Shown: positions 50,496 to 58,324 of the stretch, piece by piece
Numbering within the stretch: the stretch's first letter is position 1
Layout of the letters: each line of letters opens with the position of its first letter
From: Bacillota bacterium
GTDB taxonomy: Bacteria; Bacillota; Clostridia; Peptostreptococcales; Anaerovoracaceae
Direction: 5' to 3'
Assembly (NCBI GenBank): GCA_017522185.1
Contig: JAFWZZ010000035.1
Coordinates: 62,001-126,000 of the forward strand
Length of the DNA: 64,000 bases
Translations under genes and position numbers: made by a program
The notes under the pieces: model-generated
What the model was told of the DNA's origin: nothing
The model's database searches: none
The model's input: only the letters and a program-made list of their open reading frames with translations

Positions 50496-51638
50496 ATGAC
50501 AATGTTAGACGAATACAGAAAAGAATTAGACCAGATTGACGAGAGTATGACACAGCTTCTGGAAGCCAGAATGCGTGTTGCGGAAAAAATCGCCGCATAC
50601 AAGCACGACCATCACGTGCCGGTTCTCGACGCGCGCCGTGAACGGGAGGTCCTGGACCGCATTACCAGATACGCGGCACCGGACATGGCTTACTACACCA
50701 GAACCATGTATAGCAACATCATGGAGATGAGTAAGGACCATCAGAGAAAAGCAGTACAGGAAGACACGGACCTGGTAAAGAAAATTAAGCAGGCCATCGA
50801 GGAGACGCCAAAGGTATTTCCTGCCACGGCAACCATCGCCTGTGCAGGCGTTTTGGGTGCTTATGCCCAGCAGGCCTGTGACAAGCTGTTCAAGATGCCG
50901 CAGATCATGTACCTGAAGAACTTCAACGGCGTATTCGCGGCGGTGGAAAGCGGCCTCTGCCAGTACGGTGTGATTCCGGTAGAAAACAGTACGGCCGGTT
51001 CCGTCAATCAGATTTACGATCTGATGATGAAATACAACTTCTACGTTGTGAAGAGCGTCAAGCTGAAGATTGACCACAGCCTTCTTGCGAAGAAGGGCAC
51101 AAAGACAGAGGACATCAAAGAGATTTTCTCTCACGAGCAGGCGGTGCTGCAGTGTGACGACTATCTGAAGAAGTTCCCACATGCAAAGGTGACCCTCTGC
51201 AACACGACGGCAGAGGCAGCAAAGCTGGTAGCAGAGTCCGACCGCAGTGACGTAGCGGCACTGGCATCTTACGACTGCGGCCAGCTGTACGGACTGAACT
51301 GTCTGGAAGAAGACGTGCAGGATCACGGCAACAACTACACCAGATTCATCTGCATCAGCAAGAACCTGGAAATCTATCCCGGCGCGGACAAAGTAAGTTT
51401 GAAAATAGAGGTTTCCCACAAGCCGGGTTCGTTGTATAATGTACTTGCAAGATTCAATTCATTAGGTATTAACATCCTGAAGCTGGAGTCACGTCCGATT
51501 CCGAAACGTGACTTCGACTATATGTTCTATTTCGACATCGATGTCAATGCCTACTCCGAAGAGTTCATCAGACTGATGAACCAGCTGGAGGAATTGACCC
51601 ATGACTGCAAATATTTAGGAAGTTACATGGAGATTTAG
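50496..51638 (+). CDS. pheA: Bifunctional chorismate mutase / prephenate dehydratase
   Basis: A 380-residue P-protein that turns chorismate to prephenate and then phenylpyruvate. Residues 1-85 form the AroQ-class mutase helices (LDEYRKELDQIDESMTQLL, R in LEARMRVAEKIAAYK). About 105-290 is the prephenate dehydratase domain with YGVIPVENSTAGSVNQIYDLM and the NNYTRFICIS (T-R-F) motif. The C terminus is an ACT domain with KPGSLYNVLARFNSLGINILKLESRP, where Phe should bind and inhibit. The start at 50496 follows GAGAGGAGAATAACC. This gene explains the Phe attenuation of the operon. Confidence 0.95.
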   Translation: MTMLDEYRKELDQIDESMTQLLEARMRVAEKIAAYKHDHHVPVLDARREREVLDRITRYAAPDMAYYTRTMYSNIMEMSKDHQRKAVQEDTDLVKKIKQAIEETPKVFPATATIACAGVLGAYAQQACDKLFKMPQIMYLKNFNGVFAAVESGLCQYGVIPVENSTAGSVNQIYDLMMKYNFYVVKSVKLKIDHSLLAKKGTKTEDIKEIFSHEQAVLQCDDYLKKFPHAKVTLCNTTAEAAKLVAESDRSDVAALASYDCGQLYGLNCLEEDVQDHGNNYTRFICISKNLEIYPGADKVSLKIEVSHKPGSLYNVLARFNSLGINILKLESRPIPKRDFDYMFYFDIDVNAYSEEFIRLMNQLEELTHDCKYLGSYMEI

Positions 51639-51641
51639 GGA

Positions 51642-52832
51642 ATGAAAAAATATGGATTAATTGGGGAAAAACTGGGGCATAGTTATTCGCCACAGATACA
51701 CAGCAAGTTTGGAGATTACCCCTACGAGCTTTGTGAAGTCCGCGAAGATCAGCTGGAAGCACTCTTAAAAGATGATACATATGGCGGGTTCAACGTGACC
51801 ATGCCTTACAAGAAGACTGTCATCCCGTACTGCGACGAGCTGTCCGATATCGCAAAGAGAATCGGCAGCGTCAACACCATCGTCCGCACAGAAGATGGCA
51901 GACTTATCGGCGGCAACACGGACCACTATGGTTTCATCTATCTGCTGAAGGCCAACGGCATCGAAGTAGAAGGCAGAAAATGCATGGTCCTGGGAAGCGG
52001 CGGTGCGTCCATGACAGTGCGCACGGCACTGCAGGATCTGGGTGCCGGTGAAATCGTGGTGATTTCCAGAAGCGGTGAGAACAATTACGAAAATATCCAG
52101 AAACACTTTGACAGCGAGGTCATCGTCAACACCACACCGGTGGGCATGTATCCGAACAACGGCCGTGCGCCGATTAACATCGACGATTTCTATAACTGCC
52201 AGGGCGTTGTGGACTTGATTTATAATCCGAGCAAGACAAAGCTGGTTCTGGATGCCATGGCAAAGTCCATCCCTGCGTGCAGCGGGCTGGAAATGTTGGT
52301 GGCACAGGCAAAAGAAGCCAGCGAACTGTTCCAGGGCATTGAAATCGAAGACGAAGAAATCGATGCGGCTTACGACGAAGTGAGAAGCGAGATGCTGAAC
52401 ACCATTTTGATCGGTATGCCTGGAGCGGGAAAATCTTTGATTGGTGGAGAAATCGCTGCCCGCATGGGAAAGAAGTTCGTGGACATCGACGACATGGTAG
52501 AAGAACATGAAGGCATGACCATCCCGGAAATCTTCGCACAGAAGGGCGAGGCATATTTCCGCAGAGTCGAAACCGAAATGCTTCAGAAGGCCTGCATCCA
52601 GAGCGGTCTGGTCATCGGTACCGGCGGCGGCATCGTGAAGAAAAAGATCAACTATAACATCATCAAGCAGAACGGCGTGGTGATTTGGGTAAAGCGTGAC
52701 CTGGATAAGCTGGAAACGGCAGGAAGACCACTTTCCATGACCATTCCGGTAGAGAAACTTTGGGAAGAGCGCAAGGACGCATACGCTTACTGGAGTGATT
52801 TTTATATCAACAACAACGAGGAGAGAGAATAA
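51642..52832 (+). CDS. aroE: Shikimate dehydrogenase / shikimate kinase fusion
   Basis: A 396-residue fusion. The first about 245 residues are shikimate dehydrogenase (GLIGEKLGHSYSPQIH, FNVTMPYKKTVIPYCDEL, NTDHYGF, VLGSGGASMTVRTAL, NTTPVGMYP). After a short acidic linker (IEDEEIDAAYDEVRSE) comes shikimate kinase with Walker A G258-MPGAGKS, DIDDMVEEHEG, the RRVETEML stretch and TGGGIV. It therefore covers two steps in one protein. It is three bases behind pheA and overlaps aroQ by one base. Confidence 0.94.
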   Translation: MKKYGLIGEKLGHSYSPQIHSKFGDYPYELCEVREDQLEALLKDDTYGGFNVTMPYKKTVIPYCDELSDIAKRIGSVNTIVRTEDGRLIGGNTDHYGFIYLLKANGIEVEGRKCMVLGSGGASMTVRTALQDLGAGEIVVISRSGENNYENIQKHFDSEVIVNTTPVGMYPNNGRAPINIDDFYNCQGVVDLIYNPSKTKLVLDAMAKSIPACSGLEMLVAQAKEASELFQGIEIEDEEIDAAYDEVRSEMLNTILIGMPGAGKSLIGGEIAARMGKKFVDIDDMVEEHEGMTIPEIFAQKGEAYFRRVETEMLQKACIQSGLVIGTGGGIVKKKINYNIIKQNGVVIWVKRDLDKLETAGRPLSMTIPVEKLWEERKDAYAYWSDFYINNNEERE

Positions 52833-53266
52833 TGAAGATCCTGGTAATCAACGGGCCGAACATCAACATGTTGGGTATCCGGGAGCCGGAAATTTACGGG
52901 AAGGCCACTTACGGGGACCTTCTCGTCTTATTAGAGGCGGCTGCCGGTCAGAGAAACGTAGAAGTGGACTTCTTTCAGTCCAACCATGAGGGCACTTTGG
53001 TAGACGAAATCCAGAGGGCATATTTCGACGGCTATGACGGTATCATCATCAACCCGGCTGCCTATACCCACACCAGCATCGCGCTTTTTGATGCAGTGAA
53101 GTCTGTGGGAATTCCGACAGTGGAGGTGCACATCTCTGACGTAACGACCCGCGAAGAATTCCGCCAGGTTTCCTATGTGAGAGAGGCCTGCATTGGAACT
53201 GTCATGGGCAAAGGATTTGACGGGTACGTGGAGGCCATGGATTTACTGCTTGGAGGCATGAGATGA
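52832..53266 (+). CDS. aroQ: Type II 3-dehydroquinate dehydratase
   Basis: A 144-residue small dehydratase. It opens with INGPNINMLGIREPEIYG (catalytic Tyr of the flexible loop), and has NPAAYTHTSIALFDA with the catalytic His and VEVHISDVTTREEFR. It supplies the last step missing from the other genes of the operon. The start overlaps the end of the fusion gene, and its end overlaps the M50-type gene by four bases. Confidence 0.95.
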   Translation: MKILVINGPNINMLGIREPEIYGKATYGDLLVLLEAAAGQRNVEVDFFQSNHEGTLVDEIQRAYFDGYDGIIINPAAYTHTSIALFDAVKSVGIPTVEVHISDVTTREEFRQVSYVREACIGTVMGKGFDGYVEAMDLLLGGMR

Positions 53267-54339
53267 AGAAGTTTTTAGGTGTGATTCTGCCGGCTTTGAT
53301 CGGTGGAATCTGTGGAGCTGCAGGAGCGGCTTTTGGAATCCGGTTGATGCCGGAAGCGGACGGTATCGGAAGTTTGATTGTCGTGATTCTTTCTGTTGTG
53401 GTATCCATTTATCTGCATATTATTCTTCATGAAGGCGGGCACCTGGTCTGCGGCCTGCTGTCGGGATACAAATTCGTGTCCTTCCGTGTAGGCAGCCTGA
53501 TGCTGATGAAGAGCAACGGAAAATACATGGTAAAGAAATTCAATATCCCGGGTACGGGCGGTCAGTGTCTGCTGGATCCGCCGGGGGAAGAACCGGGGAA
53601 TTATCCGATGAAGCTATATAACCTGGGCGGCGGCCTGTCCAACTTCCTGTTTTCCGCCATCGCCACGGTGGTTGTACTCTGTACGGACAGCATCACAGTG
53701 AAAGAGGCGCTGATTCCTTTTATCATCCTGGGAGTTGCCCTTGGCGCGACCAATCTGATTCCGATGAAGGTCAGCGGCATCGCCAACGACGGATATAACA
53801 TCCTGTCCCTGGACAAAGACCCGGTGGGACGAAAGGCTTTCTGGCAGCAGATGCGTGTCAACCGCCTGTCCAGCGACGGCGCGAGACTGAAGGATATGGA
53901 CGAAGGGCTTTTTGATCTGGCTCAGTCAGATGTAGAGGGAAATCCTTTGATCGACCAAATGAAACTGTTCTGGATGCAGAGACTGGTGGATGAGAAACGG
54001 TTTGAAGAGGCTGCGGATTATGGACGCCGGCTGGTTCACGCCAAGGACAGCATTCAGATTTTCAAGCTGATGGTGGGAGTGGAGCTTTTGTATCTGGAGC
54101 TGATCGGCAGATGTGATGCGGAAGTGGTGAAGGCTCTTTACCGCAAGGACATTCAGAAATGGATGAAGTCCGTCAAAGGCTACCCGAGCACCCATCGTGT
54201 GCGCTACGCTTACGCGGTCCGTTTCGCCCACGACGAGAAGATGGCGTCAAAAGCGGCAGCGGATTTTGAAAAAGTGATGAAAACCTACCCAATGCTGGGT
54301 GAGATTGAAACCGAAAAGGAACTGTTTGCGGAGGTATAG
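53263..54339 (+). CDS. M50-like membrane zinc metalloprotease
   Basis: A 358-residue membrane protein: two N-terminal hydrophobic segments, then HEGGH (HExxH zinc motif, about residues 56-60) in a third helix, a loop with GTGGQCLLDPPGE, another helix around NLGGGLSNFLFSAI, and NLIPMKVSGIANDGYN, the second metal-ligand motif region (N-x-x-P...D-G). A soluble helical, TPR-like C-terminal half (about 200-355) follows. Such enzymes cut within membranes. It is coupled to aroQ by a four-base overlap, an odd place for a protease. Substrate unknown. Confidence 0.82.
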   Translation: MKKFLGVILPALIGGICGAAGAAFGIRLMPEADGIGSLIVVILSVVVSIYLHIILHEGGHLVCGLLSGYKFVSFRVGSLMLMKSNGKYMVKKFNIPGTGGQCLLDPPGEEPGNYPMKLYNLGGGLSNFLFSAIATVVVLCTDSITVKEALIPFIILGVALGATNLIPMKVSGIANDGYNILSLDKDPVGRKAFWQQMRVNRLSSDGARLKDMDEGLFDLAQSDVEGNPLIDQMKLFWMQRLVDEKRFEEAADYGRRLVHAKDSIQIFKLMVGVELLYLELIGRCDAEVVKALYRKDIQKWMKSVKGYPSTHRVRYAYAVRFAHDEKMASKAAADFEKVMKTYPMLGEIETEKELFAEV

Positions 54340-54345
54340 AGAGTT

Positions 54346-54487
54346 TTCTATAAATCAAAGCCAATTCAGTTTTTTTCTAAAACAATATCGGCGTGAGTTC
54401 TAGAAATGTGAGATAAACCGAGCAGATTTCTAGAATTATAGGTGGGAAAGTTCTAGAAAACAGTCCCAGACAAAGAGATTTCTAGAA
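54346..54487. repeat. Array of TTCTAGAA palindromes
   Basis: Four perfect TTCTAGAA sites start at 54398, 54428, 54451 and 54480. Two related TTCTATAA and TTCTAAAA forms start at 54346 and 54375. The intervals are 29, 23, 30, 23 and 29 bases. CTAG is normally rare in bacterial DNA, so four in 90 bases is unusual. The array fills the gap before the ArsC/Spx-like gene and may be an operator set. Confidence 0.65.
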
Positions 54488-54517
54488 CTTCCTCAGAATA
54501 AACAAAGGAGATCAACT

Positions 54518-54868
54518 ATGAAGGTATACTGCTATTCCAAATGCACCACCTGCAAGAAGGCTCTCAAGTGGCTGGACGAGCAGGGTATTGCATATGATTT
54601 AATCGACATCAAAGAAAACAATCCGAGCCGGGAAGAACTGGTCAAGTGGCACGCTATGAGCGGCCTGCCGCTGAAGAAGTTCTTCAACACCAGCGGACAG
54701 ATTTACAGACAGATGGAACTGTCAAAGAAACTGCCGGACATGACGGAAGAGGCGCAACTGGATCTGCTCGCAACAGACGGCATGCTGGTGAAGAGACCAC
54801 TGGTCGTTGGTGAGGATTATGTACTGACCGGCTTCAAGGAAGCAGAATGGGAAGAGAAGGTAAAATAG
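54518..54868 (+). CDS. ArsC/Spx/YffB-family thioredoxin-fold protein
   Basis: A 116-residue protein of the ArsC/Spx superfamily: N-terminal YSKCTTCKKALKWLDEQG with C10 and C13 (CxxC), a middle helix LKKFFNTSGQIYR and C-terminal LVKRPLVV with the conserved Arg-Pro. In this superfamily CxxC members include Spx-like regulators, and the CTTCKKA spelling is common in the YffB/ArsC-like group. Start follows CAAAGGAGATCAACT. It abuts the ATPase gene. A redox reductase or a stress regulator are both possible. Confidence 0.82.
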   Translation: MKVYCYSKCTTCKKALKWLDEQGIAYDLIDIKENNPSREELVKWHAMSGLPLKKFFNTSGQIYRQMELSKKLPDMTEEAQLDLLATDGMLVKRPLVVGEDYVLTGFKEAEWEEKVK

Positions 54869-55720
54869 ATGATCTACCTAAAAAGCTTCCGCATTCCGTC
54901 CATCGGTGATGAAGAGGGCTTCTTGTCGGGTTTGCGGCGGACCTGCTACACCAATTTCTATCCCTTCGGCGTCTTTCCATCAAAGGAGCTGACCCGCATC
55001 CGTTTCGCCCCGGTTACCATTTTCTACGGCAGCAACGGCAGCGGCAAGACGACGCTGCTCAACGTCATCGCGGATACCATCCGGGCCCAGAGAAGCGCGC
55101 CTTTTAACAAAAGCAGTTTCTTTGGGGACTACGTGAAGCGGTGCGAAGCGGAATGGGATACGGCCTGGCATGACAGCACGGTCATCACCAGCGATGACGT
55201 CTTTGATTATCTGTTCGATTTGCGGGCCCTCAACGAAGGCATCGACCATAAGCGGGAGGACCTGTTTGCCGAGTACACGGACCTGAAATATTCCAAATTC
55301 CAGATGCGGTCTATGGCCGATTACGAGCAGCTGAAGAAGGTCAATTCTGCGAGAAGAAACAGCCAAAGCGGCTATGTGCGGCAGAACCTGATGAGCAACG
55401 TGCGGGGACATTCCAACGGGGAAAGCGCGTTTATGTACTTTACCCAGAAGATCGATGCCAACCAGATTTACCTGTTGGACGAGCCGGAAAACAGCCTGTC
55501 TGCGGAGTATCAGATGGAACTGGCACAATACCTGACAGATTCGGCCAGATTCTACAACTGTCAGTTCATCATCGCGACCCATTCGCCGTTCCTTCTGGCG
55601 ACGCCCGATGCGCGCATCTACGATCTGGACGGCGTGCCCGTTAGCACAAAGAAGTGGACGGAGCTGGGGAACGTACGGAAATACTACGAGTTCTTCAAGG
55701 CCCACGAAGGGGAATTCTAG
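54869..55720 (+). CDS. ABC-type ATP-binding protein of the AAA (SMC-like/OLD-like) class
   Basis: A 283-residue soluble ATPase: Walker A FYGSNGSGKTT (about residues 52-62), signature-like GHSNGESA, Walker B IYLLDEPENSLS, and H-loop ATHSPFLLATP. It lacks a transmembrane partner and is shaped like AAA_21-type ATPases seen alone or with defence and repair genes. It begins directly after the ArsC/Spx-like stop and is probably co-transcribed. No nuclease or other effector gene follows. Role unknown. Confidence 0.85.
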   Translation: MIYLKSFRIPSIGDEEGFLSGLRRTCYTNFYPFGVFPSKELTRIRFAPVTIFYGSNGSGKTTLLNVIADTIRAQRSAPFNKSSFFGDYVKRCEAEWDTAWHDSTVITSDDVFDYLFDLRALNEGIDHKREDLFAEYTDLKYSKFQMRSMADYEQLKKVNSARRNSQSGYVRQNLMSNVRGHSNGESAFMYFTQKIDANQIYLLDEPENSLSAEYQMELAQYLTDSARFYNCQFIIATHSPFLLATPDARIYDLDGVPVSTKKWTELGNVRKYYEFFKAHEGEF

Positions 55721-55766
55721 GAGAAAACAAAGAGGAAAAGCGCAAGAGAGCATAAAACAAATAAGA

Positions 55767-55814
55767 AATTCGGCTAAAACGTAATTACATTACAGATTAG
55801 CCGAATTTTTTTAT
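55767..55814 (+). terminator. Intrinsic terminator after the AAA ATPase gene
   Basis: AATTCGGCTAA (55767-55777) and TTAGCCGAATT (55797-55807) form a perfect stem, followed by TTTTT. Its loop carries TAATTACATTACA. Confidence 0.88.
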
Positions 55815-55890
55815 AATTTTTGCTGTTCCCTACCCGTTTTTTCGATAAGGGTGGTGTGCAAAGTAACAGATTCATTATAATTACGTTACA
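55782..55890. repeat. Direct repeat TAATTAC[A/G]TTACA before the lipoprotein gene
   Basis: TAATTACATTACA (55782-55794) recurs as TAATTACGTTACA (55878-55890). The second copy sits at a TATAAT-like -10 (55876-55881) and is also part of a GTAAC/GTTAC inverted pair (55863, 55885). It could be a regulator site for the lipoprotein gene; a good -35 is not visible. Confidence 0.4.
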
Positions 55891-55938
55891 CAGAATAACC
55901 AGAAACTGATGAAACGACACGAAAGGAGATGTTAGGGA

Positions 55939-56571
55939 ATGAAGAAGTTGTTTGTAATGATGTTGATATGTGCCATGATGCTTTCGATGGCTGCCTGTGG
56001 CGGAGACACATCCGGGGGTTCAGACACTGGAGGAAATGGCACGACTGTAGTTGAGCCAGCTAAAGACGGCGAAATCACGCTGAGTACTGACCAAATCGCG
56101 GTTGTAGTGCATGAAAAGAAAGTAAATATGCCGTACAATCTTGCAGAACTGGAAGCTGCGGGTGTTCCGGTAATGGAAGGTCTTGGGGATACCGAATTGG
56201 CTTCGGGAGATTCCTTCGGTCCGAACCTTTATCTGGATGAGGCTGAAGAACATATGCTGATTCCAAGCTATTACAATGAAGGCGACGAAACCATTACCCT
56301 CGCCGAGGCAGAAGCCAGAACCATCAGTATGGTCAGCTATGCAAGTGAGCCTGCAGATCAGGGTATTTCCCTTCTTGGCGTAACGCTGGGTATGACAAAG
56401 GGTGATGCGAAGGCACTGCTCGGTGACCCAATGAGTGATGACGGCAGCTATTGTATGTGGCAGATTGCAGTGGCAGATGCTGATTATGTGGGCAACCTGT
56501 CTATTTACTTTACAAGTGATGCAGATGATGCTGGCGCTTCCGAAGTAAGACTTGACTTCATGCAATGGTAA
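55939..56571 (+). CDS. Secreted lipoprotein, unknown function
   Basis: A 210-residue lipoprotein: signal peptide of 19 residues ending in a lipobox LSMAAC (C20), then a Gly/Ser/Thr-rich linker, then a soluble domain with TLGMTKGDAKALLGDPM and a C-terminal beta strand. I do not recognise the domain. The start follows GAAAGGAGATGTTAGGGA. It is monocistronic and ends at a strong terminator next to an IS remnant. Confidence 0.75.
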   Translation: MKKLFVMMLICAMMLSMAACGGDTSGGSDTGGNGTTVVEPAKDGEITLSTDQIAVVVHEKKVNMPYNLAELEAAGVPVMEGLGDTELASGDSFGPNLYLDEAEEHMLIPSYYNEGDETITLAEAEARTISMVSYASEPADQGISLLGVTLGMTKGDAKALLGDPMSDDGSYCMWQIAVADADYVGNLSIYFTSDADDAGASEVRLDFMQW

Positions 56572-56594
56572 GACACCTACGACATTATGATACA

Positions 56595-56628
56595 AAAAGG
56601 GGGGCAATCCGCGGATTGCCCCCCTTTT
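56595..56628 (+). terminator. Intrinsic terminator after the lipoprotein gene
   Basis: AAAAGGGGGGCAATCC and GGATTGCCCCCCTTTT form a perfect 16-base stem around GC. Confidence 0.95.
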
Positions 56629-56639
56629 GATGTCGCTTT

Positions 56640-57070
56640 AGCAGACATAATCCACCTGCTATGCAGGTGAGAATAAAACGCTTTAGCTTCAAGTAATAAA
56701 CCTCCTGTGCTAATCTGTATGTGGTTCCCCAACCGCATGCTTCAAAGGACAGGAGGTTATTAACAAATGAAAAATAAAGATATACAGCGTTTATCACATT
56801 CCAAGTGAAGATGCCAGTACCATATAGTGTTTTCTCCTAAGTACAGAAGACAAGAAATCAACTGCAAGAGGATATCGCAGATGATCAGATAAGCATGAAA
56901 GAATATATTGAACCGTTTACGGGTAGCAAGAATAAGTAGGCATAAAAAAGCGCCTTTAGGCGCAGCCTGAAAATTCCATGCGGTTGGTGGAACTTTCAGT
57001 GCGTCTTAAGGCGCTGCTAGTAACATGCCCTTTTAGGGCTGGAGCATACCACTAGTTTACTAGTGGTTTT
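56640..57070 (+). mobile_element. IS200/IS605-family remnant with internal deletion
   Basis: Left end: hairpin CACCTGC-TAT-GCAGGTG (56653-56669), then AACCTCCTGT (56699-56708) pairing with ACAGGAGGTT (56749-56758), the kind of structure that hides the transposase ribosome site in IS200. Centre: a broken tnpA. Right end: a long imperfect hairpin (about 56951-57014) and the terminal CCACTAG-N4-CTAGTGG (57049-57066). Both ends appear present, but the middle is deleted to about 430 bases from roughly 700. Exact borders are uncertain. It accounts for the gene-free stretch 56572-57086 with the preceding terminator. Confidence 0.78.
56767..56939 (+). pseudogene. tnpA: Deleted IS200-type TnpA transposase
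   Basis: The frame from 56767 reads MKNKDIQRLSHSK, a TGA where the family has Trp, then RCQYHIVFSPKYRRQE, the N-terminal IS200 TnpA pattern. A different frame then gives DIADDQISMKEYIEPFTGSKNK and a stop at 56937, the family's C terminus. About 90 middle residues, including the catalytic Tyr and HUH motif, are missing. The gene cannot make an active transposase. The deletion joins the two ends out of frame. Confidence 0.8.
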
Positions 57071-57086
57071 GATTGTCTGTAATCTT

Positions 57087-58121
57087 CTATTTTCTCAGTT
57101 TCAACACCTTGGCGATTTCCAACAGTTCCTTCTTGGAAGAAACGCCTAACTTGCTGTAGATGTTTTTGTTGTGATATTTCAGCGTGTTTTCCTTGATGTG
57201 CTGTTCATCCATGACTTCTCTGGTGGTCTTGCCTTCCAGATAAGCCGTATAGATCAGGCGTTCGGTCGGTGTCAGATCAGGCAGGCTGGCTTCGAAGAAG
57301 TCCAGTTTCTCCGCCGGAATTCCTTGGTCTGTCTGCACGGTCGGAGCCGGTTCAGCAGCTGCAGACTTTGCGGTCTGTGCTTCCTGCTGCAGCATCAGCT
57401 GCAGTGAGAGGATAAAGAACCCACTGATAATATAGGAAACAGACAGGAATTCAAATGGCACGTGCACAAGCTGTCCGAACATCCATACACCGATATTGAT
57501 GAATACGGCGAAGGCCAGGATGATGGCGTGCATTGGATTGGACATCTTACGCTTTACTATCGCGTGGATGATGACGCCGATCATTATCGCAAAATAGGAT
57601 ATCAGATAGTAGAGGTATACTGAATGTAGCGGACCATACTCCTTGATCAAAACGCTTGATCCGTTGACCTGGGTCAAAGACGCGCTGGCATAATAGACGT
57701 CAGAATATCCCGGGCTGGCAGCGATGAAGAAAATACAGATACTCACTGCGGTCAGGATAGCGACCATCCACTTGCGTTGTTTCCATTTGGTCTGCTCCAG
57801 AATCATCATCAGCATGGACAGCGGCAGGAATACAGAACCGAAGTAGGAGATTCTGTTTGCCAGCAATGCTTCTTCCAATGTACTGGACATAGACAGGCAG
57901 AAGTAGCCGATATTCACGATCAGGATGGACGCGAACAGCAGCTGCAGCCAGAAATCCTTCTTCTTAATTGCACCATTGTAAGATGCGACCAGAAGCAGGG
58001 CCAGTGCCGATGTCACACCATAAATAACGGACATACTGGAAGTCTTATCACCGATCGGACCGCATCCGTTCAGAAACAGACATATGTATATAACTAAAAT
58101 GAAAGAAATATTTTTTTTCAT
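57087..58121 (-). CDS. Membrane-bound LuxR-type transcription regulator
   Basis: A 344-residue protein with an N-terminal block of about eight hydrophobic helices (residues 1-235) and a C-terminal LuxR winged-helix/HTH (about 285-344) with LTPTERLIYTAYLEGKTTREV and NTLKYHNKNIYSKLGVSSKKELLEI. No kinase or receiver domain lies between. It would sense a signal in the membrane and bind DNA from there. Start 58121 follows GGAGGCAATTGC; a start eight codons earlier lacks a site. It is divergent from two secreted-protein genes with phased CCCACC repeats between, so it likely controls them. Confidence 0.82.
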   Translation of the reverse strand: MKKNISFILVIYICLFLNGCGPIGDKTSSMSVIYGVTSALALLLVASYNGAIKKKDFWLQLLFASILIVNIGYFCLSMSSTLEEALLANRISYFGSVFLPLSMLMMILEQTKWKQRKWMVAILTAVSICIFFIAASPGYSDVYYASASLTQVNGSSVLIKEYGPLHSVYLYYLISYFAIMIGVIIHAIVKRKMSNPMHAIILAFAVFINIGVWMFGQLVHVPFEFLSVSYIISGFFILSLQLMLQQEAQTAKSAAAEPAPTVQTDQGIPAEKLDFFEASLPDLTPTERLIYTAYLEGKTTREVMDEQHIKENTLKYHNKNIYSKLGVSSKKELLEIAKVLKLRK

Positions 58122-58202
58122 GCAATTGCCTCCAACATAATCCATTGTATCTTATTTTTCAGATTCGGTCAAGGAAGGGAACCATAGGAAAATTTCAAAT
58201 TT

Positions 58203-58280
58203 CCCACCGAAAGCCCCACCCGTTTTCCCACCCTTTTAAAATGTAGGTGTGGGGACAGGAGAAACGGAATACGCTATACT
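58203..58280 (+). promoter_or_regulatory. Phased CCCACC repeats and weak promoter
   Basis: CCCACC occurs at 58203, 58215 and 58227, exactly 12 bases apart. A related inverted GGTGTGGGG follows at 58246-58254. A TATACT -10 lies at 58275-58280 with a poor -35 (GGGACA, 58252-58257). This is the layout of an activator-dependent promoter, with the LuxR-type gene as the obvious activator. Confidence 0.6.
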
Positions 58281-58324
58281 AAAACCATCTTTAGAACGAA
58301 AACATAAAAAAGGAGGGCTATAAG

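Noticed and set aside
54346..54487. CRISPR reading of the TTCTAGAA cluster
   Set aside because: Repeats are eight-base palindromes with 15-22-base gaps that do not look like spacers, and no cas genes are near.
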